DNA of 64,000 bases. Source: Streptomyces spinosisporus (lineage in GTDB: Bacteria; Actinomycetota; Actinomycetes; Streptomycetales; Streptomycetaceae). Position 1 is the first letter of the stretch. Each line of letters begins with the position of its first letter. Location: the NCBI RefSeq assembly GCF_022698145.1, contig NZ_JALDAX010000001.1, positions 806,001 through 870,000 of the forward strand, written 5' to 3'. Positions 46,707 through 55,393 of this stretch are shown piece by piece. The notes below the pieces were generated by a model. The model worked only from the letters and a program-made list of their open reading frames with translations, made no database searches and was not told where the DNA came from. Both the position numbers and the translations under genes were made by a program.

Positions 46707-47474
46707 TCAGCCCTGCGAGGGCGAGATCACCAGCACGAGCGGGACATCCGGGCACGGGATCAGCCGCAGCCCGCGGAAGCGCACGGGCCGCGCCCGCTCC
46801 AGCACGGCCGCGAAGTCGGGCCCCTTGGTGAGGGATCCGGCGAGATGGGCGGGGTCGGCGGACGCCGTCACCCGGCCGCGCGCGTTCACCAGATGGGCCG
46901 GCCCCGGCAGCCCGCGCAGCATCGGCAGCACGGCCGCCTCGAAGTGCCGTAGATACACGTCGGCCGCGGCCACCCCGGCGAACCGGCCCTCCATCTGCAC
47001 CGGCGCGGACAGCGTGAGGCTGTACTCGTCGGAGCAGAGGTAGTCGACGTACGGCCCGGCCACCGCGCGCTCGCCGGTGTCGCGGGGCAGGGCGAACCAG
47101 TCCCAGTGCGTGTAGTCCGCGTACGCCGACTGCGCGGGGTCCAGATCGAGCAGCAGCGGCCGTACGCCGCCGTCCGCGTCGCTCTGCCACCACTCCAGCC
47201 AGGCGGGTACGTCGCCGAGGAGCCCCGGTGCGGCCACGAAGCCGACGCCGGAGACCAACGCGTGGCGGGCCAGGCGCAGATGGAGTCCCGGTCGCAGGGC
47301 GGCGAGGTCCACGGTCGCGGGACGGCGGCCCTCGGCGGCCACCCGGGCCAGCAGCTGCGCGGTGTCCGCGCGGGTGGCGGCCACGGCGTCGAACACGCTC
47401 TCCAGAGCGGAGCGGACGCCCGCCGTGACCGACTTCTCCGGTGCCGTGCCGACGGCTGCCGTCGCGAGGCTCAT
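46707..47474 (-). CDS. Cache-type sensor domain protein
   Basis: 255 aa without a signal peptide or membrane segment. The WLEWWQSDADGG, DYTHWDWFALPRDTGERAVAGPYVDYLCSDEYSLTLSAPV and FAGVAAADVYLRHFE segments match the ligand-binding part of dCache domains (small-molecule, often amino acid or polyamine, sensing). Cytosolic stand-alone cache proteins occur next to Pot-type importers and FadR-type regulators in actinobacteria. It follows the GntR gene on the same strand by 52 nt and probably works with it. Confidence 0.8.
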   Translation of the reverse strand: MSLATAAVGTAPEKSVTAGVRSALESVFDAVAATRADTAQLLARVAAEGRRPATVDLAALRPGLHLRLARHALVSGVGFVAAPGLLGDVPAWLEWWQSDADGGVRPLLLDLDPAQSAYADYTHWDWFALPRDTGERAVAGPYVDYLCSDEYSLTLSAPVQMEGRFAGVAAADVYLRHFEAAVLPMLRGLPGPAHLVNARGRVTASADPAHLAGSLTKGPDFAAVLERARPVRFRGLRLIPCPDVPLVLVISPSQG

Positions 47475-47526
47475 CCGTGCCCTCCAACGGACGGGGACCG
47501 GGCACGGTGCGGCGCAGGGCCCGCGT

Positions 47527-48276
47527 CTAGAGCGTCAGGCGCAGCGCGACGAGCCGCGCCGTGGACTCCTGGACGCACCGCTCGGCCAGGTGCCTGGCCG
47601 TTTCCTGGATTCCATCCTGCACGGCCGAGATTACGGACCGGTGACGGTCTGCCACCTCTTCACGATATTCGTCGTCCCCGAGCACAAGACAGAGCACGGC
47701 GCCGATCTCGGTCTGCAGCGCGACCTGTTCCCGGGTCAGCCGGGCCGACTGTGCGGCGGCGGCCAGCTCCACATGGAAGCGGCCGTAGACCCGGCTGCGC
47801 GCCGCCGTGTCCGCCGCGAGGGTCAACTCCTCGGCCGTACGCCGCAGTTGGACGAGATCGTCGGGTTCCGTGCGCTCGGCGGCGAGGCGGGCCGCCGTGC
47901 CCGACAGGGCGGCCCAGTGATCGCCGAGGTCGCGCAGCTCCTCGGTGCTCCAGCCGCGCAGCCGGACCCTGAGGCGCTCCGCGCCGGGAACCTCGGGCGA
48001 GGAGACGAAGGAGCCGCCGCCGCGGCCCCGGCGGGTGGTGACCAGGCCCTGCTGGCGCAGCGCCATCAGCGCCTCCCGCAGCGTCACGGTGGACACGCCG
48101 AGCTGCCCGGCCAGCTCGCTCTCGCCGGGCAGTTGCTCCCCCTCGGCCAGCAGGCCGAGTTCGATGGCGTCGCCGATCCGGCGCACGACCGCGTCGACGC
48201 GCGCCCGGTTGTCCACCGGCGTGAAGACGGCTCTGCGGGCGCCACCGTTCATCTGCTGCTGCTTCACGGCCACCAC
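47527..48276 (-). CDS. GntR-family (FadR/FCD) transcriptional regulator
   Basis: 249 aa. The winged helix is AIELGLLAEGEQLPGESELAGQLGVSTVTLREALMALRQQGLVTTRRGRGGGSFV, and the C-terminal all-helical FCD domain carries metal-ligand-like residues (RFHVELAAAAQ, DRHRSVISAV). It is divergent from the Pot-type ABC operon and likely represses it. Several GTG codons lie near 48273-48276 and the ribosome site is weak, so the start is uncertain by a few codons. Confidence 0.92.
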   Translation of the reverse strand: MVAVKQQQMNGGARRAVFTPVDNRARVDAVVRRIGDAIELGLLAEGEQLPGESELAGQLGVSTVTLREALMALRQQGLVTTRRGRGGGSFVSSPEVPGAERLRVRLRGWSTEELRDLGDHWAALSGTAARLAAERTEPDDLVQLRRTAEELTLAADTAARSRVYGRFHVELAAAAQSARLTREQVALQTEIGAVLCLVLGDDEYREEVADRHRSVISAVQDGIQETARHLAERCVQESTARLVALRLTL

Positions 48277-48288
48277 CTTGTGCGTTGA

Positions 48289-48317
48289 CTCAAGCTTTAC
48301 CTTGAGGGGGACTTGAG
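48289..48317. promoter_or_regulatory. Inverted repeats in the GntR/ABC divergent promoter region
   Basis: CTCAAG (48289) and CTTGAG (48301) form a perfect 6-bp inverted repeat with a 6-nt spacer, and a further ACTTGAG follows at 48311. TTGACT at 48285 could be a -35 box. It lies between the GntR and ATPase genes and is a candidate GntR operator. Confidence 0.5.
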
Positions 48318-48379
48318 CTTTGAACTATGACTTCATATCTTTCCGTGCAACGTACGAGAGCGCCAGAAAGGTTCCCTGC

Positions 48380-49417
48380 ATGGAGGGAATTGCGATCCGG
48401 CTGCAGGATCTGCGGAAGTCGTTCGGCGAGACGACCGCCGTGGCCGGGGTCGACCTGGAGATCAGGGACGGGGAGTTCTTCTCGATGCTCGGACCCTCGG
48501 GCTCCGGCAAGACCACGGTCCTGCGGCTGATCGCCGGGTTCGAGACACCGACCGCGGGCGGCATCGAACTCGCCGGACAGGAGGTCACCGGCCTCGCACC
48601 CTTCGAGCGGGACGTGCACACCGTCTTCCAGGACTACGCCCTCTTCCCGCACATGACGGTCGAACAGAACGTCGCCTACGGCCTGAAGATCCGCAAGGTG
48701 CCCAAGGCCGAACGCCTGGTCCGCGCCCGCAAGGCCCTCGCCGAGGTACGCCTCGAAGGATTCGGCGCCCGGCGCCCCGCCCAGCTCTCCGGCGGCCAGC
48801 GCCAGCGCGTCGCCCTCGCCCGCGCCCTCGTCGGCCGCCCCCGCGTGCTGCTCCTCGACGAACCGCTCGGCGCCCTCGACCTCAAACTGCGCGAGCAGAT
48901 GCAGGTCGAACTCAAGGAACTCCAACGCGAGGTCGGCATCACCTTCGTCTTCGTCACCCACGACCAGCAGGAAGCCCTGACGATGAGCGACCGCATCGCC
49001 GTCTTCGACCAGGGCCGCATCCAGCAGGTCGGCACCCCCGCCGAGATCTACGAACGCCCCGCCACCCCCTTCGTCGCCTCCTTCGTCGGCACCTCCAACC
49101 TGATCGAGGGCGAGTCCGCCCAACGCGTCGTCGGCGCCCCGGGCGTCTACAGCATCAGGCCCGAGAAGATCCGCGTACTGAAGGAGTCCGCGGAGTCCGA
49201 CGAACCCGAACACGCCACCGCCACCGGCACCGTCGCCGAGGTCGTCTACCTGGGGGACACCACCCGATTCCTGGTCGACCTCGACGCCGGCGGCCGGCTC
49301 ACCGCACTGCAGCAGAACCTCGAGACCTCCGCCGAGGACGTGGCCGCCTACCGCGGCACCAGGGTGCGCCTGCAATGGCACCACCGCCACACCGTCCGGG
49401 TCCCGGACACCCGCTGA
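48380..49417 (+). CDS. ABC transporter ATP-binding protein, PotA-type
   Basis: 345 aa from the ATG at 48380 with GAAAGG upstream. Walker A GPSGSGKT (38-45), Q-loop FQDYALFPH, signature LSGGQRQR, Walker [13 protein letters not shown] and the switch His in VTHDQQEA are present. A C-terminal TOBE domain follows ([25 protein letters not shown]). It energises the importer encoded by the next three genes, which is unusual in this window since the sugar importers lack their own ATPase. Confidence 0.97.
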   Translation: MEGIAIRLQDLRKSFGETTAVAGVDLEIRDGEFFSMLGPSGSGKTTVLRLIAGFETPTAGGIELAGQEVTGLAPFERDVHTVFQDYALFPHMTVEQNVAYGLKIRKVPKAERLVRARKALAEVRLEGFGARRPAQLSGGQRQRVALARALVGRPRVLLLDEPLGALDLKLREQMQVELKELQREVGITFVFVTHDQQEALTMSDRIAVFDQGRIQQVGTPAEIYERPATPFVASFVGTSNLIEGESAQRVVGAPGVYSIRPEKIRVLKESAESDEPEHATATGTVAEVVYLGDTTRFLVDLDAGGRLTALQQNLETSAEDVAAYRGTRVRLQWHHRHTVRVPDTR

Positions 49418-49464
49418 ACCCCCCACGTCAGCCGCCGAAGCCCCCACAGCCCAGGGAGAACGTC

Positions 49465-50667
49465 GTGCGTCTCACCCGAACCCTCAAGGCCGCCGCCTGC
49501 GCGGCCACGCTCGTCCTCGCCGCCGGTGCGTGCGGCTCCTCCGACTCCGGCGGCGGCTCGTCGTCCACCGGCCTCAACCCCCCCGATCTCAAGGCGCCCA
49601 CGAAACTCGGCAAGACCGAGGGCCAGGTCAATCTGATCGCCTGGGCCGGCTATGTCGAGGACGGCTCCAACGACCCCAAGGTCGACTGGGTCAGCGACTT
49701 CGAGAAGCAGACCGGCTGCCAGGTCAACTCCAAGGTCGCGGCCAGCTCCGACGAGATGGTCAAGCTGATGAAGACCGGCGAGTACGACGCCGTCTCCGCC
49801 TCCGGCGACGCCTCCCTGCGCCTCATCGCCTCCGGCGACGCAACCCCCGTCAACACCAAGCTCGTGCCCAACTACAAGGACATCTTCGCCGGGTTGAAGA
49901 ACGGCGACTGGAACTCCGTCGACGGCCAGATGTACGGCATCCCGCACGGCCGCGGCGCCAACCTGCTGATGTACAACACCCAGAAGGTCACCCCCGCCCC
50001 CACCTCCTGGGCGGCCGTCTTCGACGACGCCGCCAAGTACAAGGGCCACGTCACCGCGTACGACTCCCCGATCTACATCGCCGACGCCGCGCTGTATCTC
50101 AAGGCCACCAAGCCCGAGTTGAAGATCAAGGACCCCTACGCGCTCGACCAGAAGCAGTTCGACGCCGCCGTCGCCCTGCTGAAGAAGCAGAACGCGGACA
50201 TCGGCGAGTACTGGAGCGACTACCTCAAGGAGGTCTCCGCCTTCAAGAGCGGCGACTCCGTGGTCGGCACCACCTGGCAGGTCATCGCCAACCTCACCGC
50301 CGACGAGGGTGCCAAGGTCAAGGCCTTCGTGCCCAAGGAGGGTTCGACCGGCTGGTCCGACACCTGGATGGTCTCCGCCAAGGCCAAGCACCCCAACTGC
50401 GCCTACAAATGGCTGGACTGGATCGTCTCGCCGAAGGTCAACGCCCAGGTCGCCGAGTACTTCGGCGAGGCGCCCGCCAACTCCAAGGCGTGCGACCTGA
50501 CCAGCGACAAGAACTTCTGCACCACCTACCACGCCGCCGACGAGAACTACTGGAAGAACATCGCCTTCTGGAACACCCCCATCGAGCAGTGCCTCGACGG
50601 CCGCACGGACGTCAAGTGCGTCCCGTACGCCAAGTGGGTGCAGGCCTGGACCGAGATCAAGGGCTGA
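49465..50667 (+). CDS. ABC transporter substrate-binding lipoprotein, PotD-type
   Basis: 400 aa from the GTG at 49465 with AGGGAG upstream. The signal peptide ends in a lipobox AAGAC (Cys23), so it is anchored outside the membrane. The mature protein is a family 1/8 binding protein (VNLIAWAGYVEDGS, YDAVSASGDASLRLIASGD, YGIPHGRGANLLMYNT). PotD-type proteins bind polyamines or other small cationic or zwitterionic compounds; the adjacent hydroxyproline-type genes suggest hydroxyproline or a related betaine-like compound. Six or more cysteines in the C-terminal third are notable. Confidence 0.93.
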   Translation: MRLTRTLKAAACAATLVLAAGACGSSDSGGGSSSTGLNPPDLKAPTKLGKTEGQVNLIAWAGYVEDGSNDPKVDWVSDFEKQTGCQVNSKVAASSDEMVKLMKTGEYDAVSASGDASLRLIASGDATPVNTKLVPNYKDIFAGLKNGDWNSVDGQMYGIPHGRGANLLMYNTQKVTPAPTSWAAVFDDAAKYKGHVTAYDSPIYIADAALYLKATKPELKIKDPYALDQKQFDAAVALLKKQNADIGEYWSDYLKEVSAFKSGDSVVGTTWQVIANLTADEGAKVKAFVPKEGSTGWSDTWMVSAKAKHPNCAYKWLDWIVSPKVNAQVAEYFGEAPANSKACDLTSDKNFCTTYHAADENYWKNIAFWNTPIEQCLDGRTDVKCVPYAKWVQAWTEIKG

Positions 50668-50671
50668 ACAC

Positions 50672-51565
50672 ATGACCGTGGTTGCTGAGCGAGCCGGCGG
50701 ACAGGGCACCGTCCGCCGGCTCGCCGGGGCGCTGCACCGCCGCCCCCGGCTCCGGCTGGCCCTGCTGCTGACCGCCCCGCTGCTGTGGCTGACCGTGCTC
50801 TACCTCGGCTCGCTGGCCGTCCTGTTCGTCTCCGCGTTCTGGACGACCAACTCCTTCACCTCCCAGGTGGTGAAGGTCTGGTCGACCGACAACTTCCACG
50901 AGCTGCTGACCACCCCCGTCTACCGGCAGGTGATCCTGCGCAGCATCGGCGTCGCGCTCGCGGTCACCGTCCTGTGCGCGGTCATCGCCTTCCCGCTCGC
51001 CTTCTACACCGCCCGCGTGGCCCGCCCGAAGTGGCGGCCCCTGCTCGTGGTCGCCATCCTCACGCCGTTGTGGGCCAGTTACCTGGTCAAGGTGTACGCC
51101 TGGCGGCTGATCCTCTCCGAGGGCGGACTCGCCGACTGGATGCTGAAGCCGTTCGGCGCGGGCGGACCCGGGTTCGGACTGCCGGCCACCGTGCTGACCC
51201 TGACGTACCTCTGGCTGCCGTACATGATCCTGCCGATCCACACGGCGCTGGAGCAGCTGCCCGCGAACCTCCTCGACGCCTCCGCGGACCTGGGCGCGCG
51301 CAGCTGGCGCACCTTCCGGTCGGTGGTGGTGCCGATGGTGCTGCCGTCCGTCGCCGCCGGATCGATCTTCACTTTCTCGCTCAGCCTCGGCGACTACATC
51401 ACCGTGCAGATCGTCGGCGGCAAGACCCAGCTGATCGGCAACGTCGTCTACTCCAACATCGAACTCAACCTGCCCATGGCGGCGGCGCTCGGCACGGTGC
51501 CGGTCGTGGTCATCGTGGTGTATCTGCTGGCGATGCGCCGAACGGGCGCGCTCAGCAGTCTGTGA
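50672..51565 (+). CDS. ABC transporter permease, PotB-type
   Basis: 297 aa with about six membrane segments, beginning LALLLTAPLLWLTVLYLGSLAVLFVSAF. The EAA loop reads DASADLGARSWRTFRSVVVPMVLP. The gene lies 4 nt after the binding-protein gene and its stop overlaps a possible GTG start of the next permease. It forms the channel with PotC-type permease downstream. Confidence 0.95.
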   Translation: MTVVAERAGGQGTVRRLAGALHRRPRLRLALLLTAPLLWLTVLYLGSLAVLFVSAFWTTNSFTSQVVKVWSTDNFHELLTTPVYRQVILRSIGVALAVTVLCAVIAFPLAFYTARVARPKWRPLLVVAILTPLWASYLVKVYAWRLILSEGGLADWMLKPFGAGGPGFGLPATVLTLTYLWLPYMILPIHTALEQLPANLLDASADLGARSWRTFRSVVVPMVLPSVAAGSIFTFSLSLGDYITVQIVGGKTQLIGNVVYSNIELNLPMAAALGTVPVVVIVVYLLAMRRTGALSSL

Positions 51566-51574
51566 AGCGGGTGG

Positions 51575-51585
51575 TATGTCACATG
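51575..51585. promoter_or_regulatory. ATGTCACAT core over the start of the second permease gene
   Basis: TATGTCACATG overlaps the ATG at 51583. The 9-bp core ATGTCACAT is the same as in the 40-bp palindrome at 23121 and, on the other strand, as in the palindrome at 52497. It could be a secondary regulator site or coincidence. Confidence 0.35.
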
Positions 51586-52398
51586 GCACTCTCCCGATGG
51601 GCCCGCACAGCGCTCCGCCTCGCCGCCGCCCTCGGCTTCGCGGTGATCTACGTCCCGCTGCTGCTCGTCCTCGTCAACTCCCTGAACCCGGACCGCAGCG
51701 CGAGCTGGCCGCCGCCCGGCCTCACCCTGCACTGGTGGCACGTCGCCTGGCAGAACGCCGGCGCGCGCGAGGCGCTGTGGGTCTCGGTCAAGGCAGGCCT
51801 CGGCGCCACCGCCATCGCCCTGGTCCTCGGCACCCTCATCGCCTTCGCGGTCGCCCGGCATCGCTTCTTCGGCCGCGACACCATCTCCTTCGTGGTCGTC
51901 CTGCCGATCGCCCTGCCCGGCATCGTCACGGGCATCGCCCTCAACTCGGCCTTCGGGACAGTGCTGGAGCCGCTGGGCGTGGGCCTTGGCCTCTTCACCG
52001 TGATCGTCGGCCACGCCACCTTCTGCATCGTCGTCGTCTTCAACAACGTCGTGGCCCGGCTGCGCCGCACCGCCGGTTCCTATGAGGAAGCGGCGATGGA
52101 CCTGGGCGCCGACACCTTCCGCGCCTTCGTGGACATCACCTTCCCGCTGGTGCGCTCGGCACTGTTCGCAGGCGGACTGCTCGCCTTCGCGCTCTCCTTC
52201 GACGAGATCGTGGTGACGACGTTCACGGCCGGTCCCGGCATCGAGACGCTGCCCATCTGGATCTTCAACAACATGACCAGACCGCAGCAGGCCCCGGTGG
52301 TGAACGTGGTGGCAGCCGTCCTCGTCCTGCTCTCCGTCATCCCGATCTACGTCGCCCAGAGGATGTCCTCGGATACGGCTACGGGGGGTCGGGTGTAG
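51583..52398 (+). CDS. ABC transporter permease, PotC-type
   Basis: 271 aa with six membrane segments (first: LAAALGFAVIYVPLLLVLVNSL) and EAA loop EEAAMDLGADTFRAFVDITFPLVRSAL. Start choice: the ATG at 51583 has GGTGG upstream; an in-frame GTG at 51562 overlaps the previous stop (GTGA) and would add seven residues (VKRVVCH). It completes the four-gene Pot-type importer. A ~120-nt repeat-rich region separates it from the catabolic genes. Confidence 0.94.
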   Translation: MALSRWARTALRLAAALGFAVIYVPLLLVLVNSLNPDRSASWPPPGLTLHWWHVAWQNAGAREALWVSVKAGLGATAIALVLGTLIAFAVARHRFFGRDTISFVVVLPIALPGIVTGIALNSAFGTVLEPLGVGLGLFTVIVGHATFCIVVVFNNVVARLRRTAGSYEEAAMDLGADTFRAFVDITFPLVRSALFAGGLLAFALSFDEIVVTTFTAGPGIETLPIWIFNNMTRPQQAPVVNVVAAVLVLLSVIPIYVAQRMSSDTATGGRV

Positions 52399-52423
52399 GG
52401 ATCTGGGGGGAGTGTTCCGAGCT

Positions 52424-52496
52424 CTGTGGGCACCCGTTCCCGGGCCCTGTGGGCACCGTTCCCAAGTCCTGTGGGCACCGTTCCCATGCCCTGTGG
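52424..52496 (+). repeat. Tandem ~22-bp repeats upstream of the hydroxyproline-type dehydrogenase genes
   Basis: CTGTGGGCACC(C)GTTCCC occurs at 52424, 52447 and 52469, with a fourth partial copy CTGTGG at 52491; copy spacing is 22-23 bp, two helical turns. The array runs right up to the TATGTGACATA palindrome. It is too short and spacer-free for a CRISPR. Likely a regulator-binding or slippage array in the promoter of the catabolic operon. Confidence 0.8.
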
Positions 52497-52512
52497 TATG
52501 TGACATAGTACT
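52497..52512 (+). promoter_or_regulatory. TATGTGACATA operator with possible leaderless promoter
   Basis: TATGTGACATA is a perfect palindrome around its central G (52497-52507). CATAGT or TAGTAC just after it could be a -10 box placed 7 or so nt before the GTG at 52517, and no ribosome site is present, which together suggest a leaderless transcript. A regulator on this palindrome would cover the -10 region. Confidence 0.5.
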
Positions 52513-52516
52513 GACC

Positions 52517-53668
52517 GTGACCCACCCACTGACCTGCGACGCCGTGGTCATCGGCGCCGGCATGACCGGCGCCGCCTGCGCCCTGTTCGCGGCCCGCGCC
52601 GGTCTGGACGTGACCGTCGTGGACCGCGGCCCGGTCGGCGGCGGTACGACCGGCGCCGGGGAGGGCAACATCCTCGTCTCCGACAAGGAACCGGGCCCCG
52701 AGCTGGACCTCGCGCTCCTCTCCACCCGCCTGTGGGGTGAACTGGCCGAGGAGTTCGGCCAGTTCATCCAGTACGAGGCCAAGGGCGGCGTCGTGGTGGC
52801 CACTTCACCGGGCGGCCTGACCGCACTCGAGCGCCTCGCCGTCGAGCAGCGTGCCGCCGGAGTCGTCGCCGAACCCGTCGACGGGGACGCCCTGTACGGC
52901 CTCGAACCCCACCTCGCACCCGGTCTGCCCGGAGCCGTGCACTATCCGCAGGACAGCCAGGTCATGCCCGCCCTCGCCGCCGCCCATCTGCTGCGGGCCG
53001 CGGGCGCGCGCCTGCTCACCGACCGCACCGTGACGGACGTCCTGCGCACCCCCGACGGGTCCGTGCTCGGCGTCCGTACCGACCGCGGCGACATCCACGC
53101 CCCGGCCCTCGTCAACGCGGCCGGAACCTGGGGCGGCGAGATCGCCGCCCTTGCCGAGGCGCACCTCCCCGTGCTGCCGCGCCGCGGCTTCGTCCTGGTC
53201 ACCGAACCGCTGCCGCGCATGGTCCACCACAAGGTGTACGCCGCCGACTACGTGGCCGACGTGGCCAGCGACTCGGCCGCGCTGCAGACCTCGCCGGTCG
53301 TGGAGGGCACCGCCGCCGGGCCGGTCCTGATCGGCGCGAGCCGCGAACGGGTCGGCTTCGACCGGTCGTTCTCGCTGCCGGTGCTGCGCGCACTGGCGGC
53401 GGGCGCGACCCGCTTGTTCCCCTTCCTGGCCGGCGTCCGCGCCCTGCGCTCCTACGTCGGCTTCCGCCCCTACCTGCCCGACCACCTACCCGCCATCGGC
53501 CCGGACCCCCGCGTCCCCGGCCTCTTCCACGCCTGCGGCCACGAGGGCGCCGGCATCGGTCTGTCCACCGGCACCGGCCATCTGATCGCCCAGGCGCTGA
53601 CCGCGAAGACACCCGATCTGGACCTGACGCCGTTCCGCCCCGACCGCTTCGCCGAGGAGGCCGCGTGA
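52517..53668 (+). CDS. FAD-dependent oxidoreductase (DAO family), hydroxyproline dehydrogenase-type subunit
   Basis: 383 aa from the GTG at 52517. It is a D-amino acid oxidase/glycine-sarcosine oxidase-fold flavoprotein: AVVIGAGMTGAACALFAARAGLDVTVVD binds FAD, GGGTTGAGEGNILV and the C-terminal GHEGAGIGLSTGTGHLIAQAL complete the site. With the next two genes it matches the three-subunit HcnABC / D-hydroxyproline dehydrogenase arrangement, this being the catalytic beta-type subunit. It would oxidise cis-4-hydroxy-D-proline to the pyrroline, passing electrons to the respiratory chain (inference from cluster). Confidence 0.9.
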   Translation: MTHPLTCDAVVIGAGMTGAACALFAARAGLDVTVVDRGPVGGGTTGAGEGNILVSDKEPGPELDLALLSTRLWGELAEEFGQFIQYEAKGGVVVATSPGGLTALERLAVEQRAAGVVAEPVDGDALYGLEPHLAPGLPGAVHYPQDSQVMPALAAAHLLRAAGARLLTDRTVTDVLRTPDGSVLGVRTDRGDIHAPALVNAAGTWGGEIAALAEAHLPVLPRRGFVLVTEPLPRMVHHKVYAADYVADVASDSAALQTSPVVEGTAAGPVLIGASRERVGFDRSFSLPVLRALAAGATRLFPFLAGVRALRSYVGFRPYLPDHLPAIGPDPRVPGLFHACGHEGAGIGLSTGTGHLIAQALTAKTPDLDLTPFRPDRFAEEAA

Positions 53669-53967
53669 GCTCCCCGCTCGACCTGGCAGGCGCCCGCCCG
53701 GGCCCCGCCTTCACGGTCACGTTCGACGGCCGCGACATCGAGGCGCTGCCCGGCCAGACGGTCGCCGCCGCGCTCTGGGCGGCCGGCATCACCTCGTGGC
53801 GCACCACCCGGGGCGAGGGCCGCCCGCGCGGCGTCTTCTGCGGAATCGGAGTCTGCTTCGACTGCCTCGTGACCGTCAACGACCGCCCGGGACAACGGGC
53901 TTGCCTGCTTCCCCTGCAACCGGGCGACGCGATCCGCACCCAGGAAGGCACGGGCCACGATGACTGA
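53665..53967 (+). CDS. (2Fe-2S)-binding subunit, small
   Basis: 100 aa, GTG overlapping the previous stop. A Fer2_4-type ferredoxin fold with cluster ligands in GVFCGIGVCFDCLVTV and the later RACLLPLQ cysteine. It is the gamma-type subunit of the HcnA/D-hydroxyproline dehydrogenase class and should pass electrons between the two FAD subunits. It overlaps the next gene by 8 nt. Confidence 0.94.
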   Translation: MSSPLDLAGARPGPAFTVTFDGRDIEALPGQTVAAALWAAGITSWRTTRGEGRPRGVFCGIGVCFDCLVTVNDRPGQRACLLPLQPGDAIRTQEGTGHDD

Positions 53968-55393
53968 CCGGCCCCGTCTCGCCGTGATCGGCGCGGGACC
54001 CGCGGGACTCGCCGCGACCGTGGCCGCTGCCGCGCACGGGGTCCGCGTCACGCTGATCGACGCGGCTGCGCAGGCGGGCGCCCAGTTCTACCGGCAGCCC
54101 GCCGCCGCCCTGCGCGCGGGCCGCCCGCAGGCCCTGCACCACGACTGGCGGACCTGGCAGCGGCTGCGCGAGGCGCTCGACGCGCACGTGCGGGCAGGCG
54201 CCGTAGAGCACTTGACGGATCATCATGTCTGGTTGGTGGAGCGCGAGTCCGGCCGGTTCACCGTGCACGCCCTGCTCGGCCCCGAGGAGGAGGACGCGGT
54301 GGCCGTGAGCGCCGACGCCGTCGTCCTGGCCACCGGCGGATACGAGAAGGTGCTGCCCTTCCCCGGCTGGACGCTGCCCGGCGTCGTCACCGCGGGCGGG
54401 GCCCAGGCCATGCTCAAGGGCGCCCTCGTGGTGCCCGGCCGCACCGCCGTGGTCGCCGGGACCGGCCCGCTGCTGCTGCCCGTGGCGGTCGGGCTCGCGG
54501 CGGCGGGAGTCAAGGTCGCGGCGCTCGTCGAGTCGGCCGCCCCCCGGGCCTTCCTACGGCGCACCCGGGCACTGGCGGCCCAGCCGGGCAAGGTCGCCGA
54601 AGGCGCCGGATACGCGGCCCGATTGCTGCGACACCGGGTGCGAACGCTCGCCCGGCACACCGTCATTGAGGCGCACGGCATCGACCGGCTGGAGGCGGTG
54701 ACCGTCGCCGCGCTCGACGGCGAGGGAGGGGTCAGGGCCGGCACCGAACGCCGTATCCCGTGCGACACCCTCGCCGTCGGGCACGGCATGCTCCCGCACA
54801 CCGACCTCGCCGAGACCCTCGGCTGCCGCCTCGACGGCCTGCGCGTCCACGTCGACGGCGAACAGCGCACCGACGTACCCGGCGTCTGGGCCGCCGGTGA
54901 GGCCACCGGCATCGGCGGCTCGGCGCTCGCGCTGACCGAGGGGCATATCGCCGGACGCTCCGCCGCCGTACGCCTCACGGGCGGTACACCGGACCCGCAG
55001 GAGTGGGTCGCGGCCGCCAAGTCCCGTACGCGGCTGGGGGAGTTCGCCGCCGCGCTCGATGCCGTGTACGCCCCTCCCGCGAACTGGAGCGAGCAGGTCA
55101 CCGACGACACCGTGGTGTGCCGCTGCGAGGAGGTCACCGCCGGCACGGTCCGCGAGGCCGTCGCGCAGCTCGGCGCCGGTGACCTGCGCACCGTGAAGCT
55201 GCTGACCAGGGCCGGCATGGGCTGGTGCCAGGGCCGGATCTGCGCACCCGGGGTCGTGGGCCTCGCGGGATGCGAACTCACCGCGTCCAGAAGGCCGTTC
55301 GCCCGTCCCGTACCGCTCGGCGTGCTCGCCGAGGAGCACTCGCAGTCGACGACCCGTGCGCACACTCACCCGACCGATGGAGGGCCCTCATGA
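53960..55393 (+). CDS. FAD/NAD(P)-binding oxidoreductase with BFD-type [2Fe-2S] domain
   Basis: 477 aa, alpha-type subunit of the same complex. Two dinucleotide motifs are seen: LAVIGAGPAGLAATVAAAAHG near the N-terminus and AVVAGTGPLLLPVAVGLAAAG in the middle. The C-terminal bacterioferritin-associated-ferredoxin-like domain holds CRCEEVTAGTVREAV and GMGWCQGRICAP, giving four cysteines for a [2Fe-2S] cluster. It overlaps both neighbours, so the three subunits should be made in fixed ratio. Confidence 0.93.
   Translation: MTDRPRLAVIGAGPAGLAATVAAAAHGVRVTLIDAAAQAGAQFYRQPAAALRAGRPQALHHDWRTWQRLREALDAHVRAGAVEHLTDHHVWLVERESGRFTVHALLGPEEEDAVAVSADAVVLATGGYEKVLPFPGWTLPGVVTAGGAQAMLKGALVVPGRTAVVAGTGPLLLPVAVGLAAAGVKVAALVESAAPRAFLRRTRALAAQPGKVAEGAGYAARLLRHRVRTLARHTVIEAHGIDRLEAVTVAALDGEGGVRAGTERRIPCDTLAVGHGMLPHTDLAETLGCRLDGLRVHVDGEQRTDVPGVWAAGEATGIGGSALALTEGHIAGRSAAVRLTGGTPDPQEWVAAAKSRTRLGEFAAALDAVYAPPANWSEQVTDDTVVCRCEEVTAGTVREAVAQLGAGDLRTVKLLTRAGMGWCQGRICAPGVVGLAGCELTASRRPFARPVPLGVLAEEHSQSTTRAHTHPTDGGPS

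Noticed and set aside
51562..51582. GTG at 51562 as sure start for the second Pot-type permease
   Set aside because: It lacks a ribosome site; the ATG at 51583 has one, so the GTG is kept only as an alternative.
52424..52496. Short CRISPR array
   Set aside because: Repeats are adjacent at 22-23 bp with no unique spacers and no cas genes nearby.
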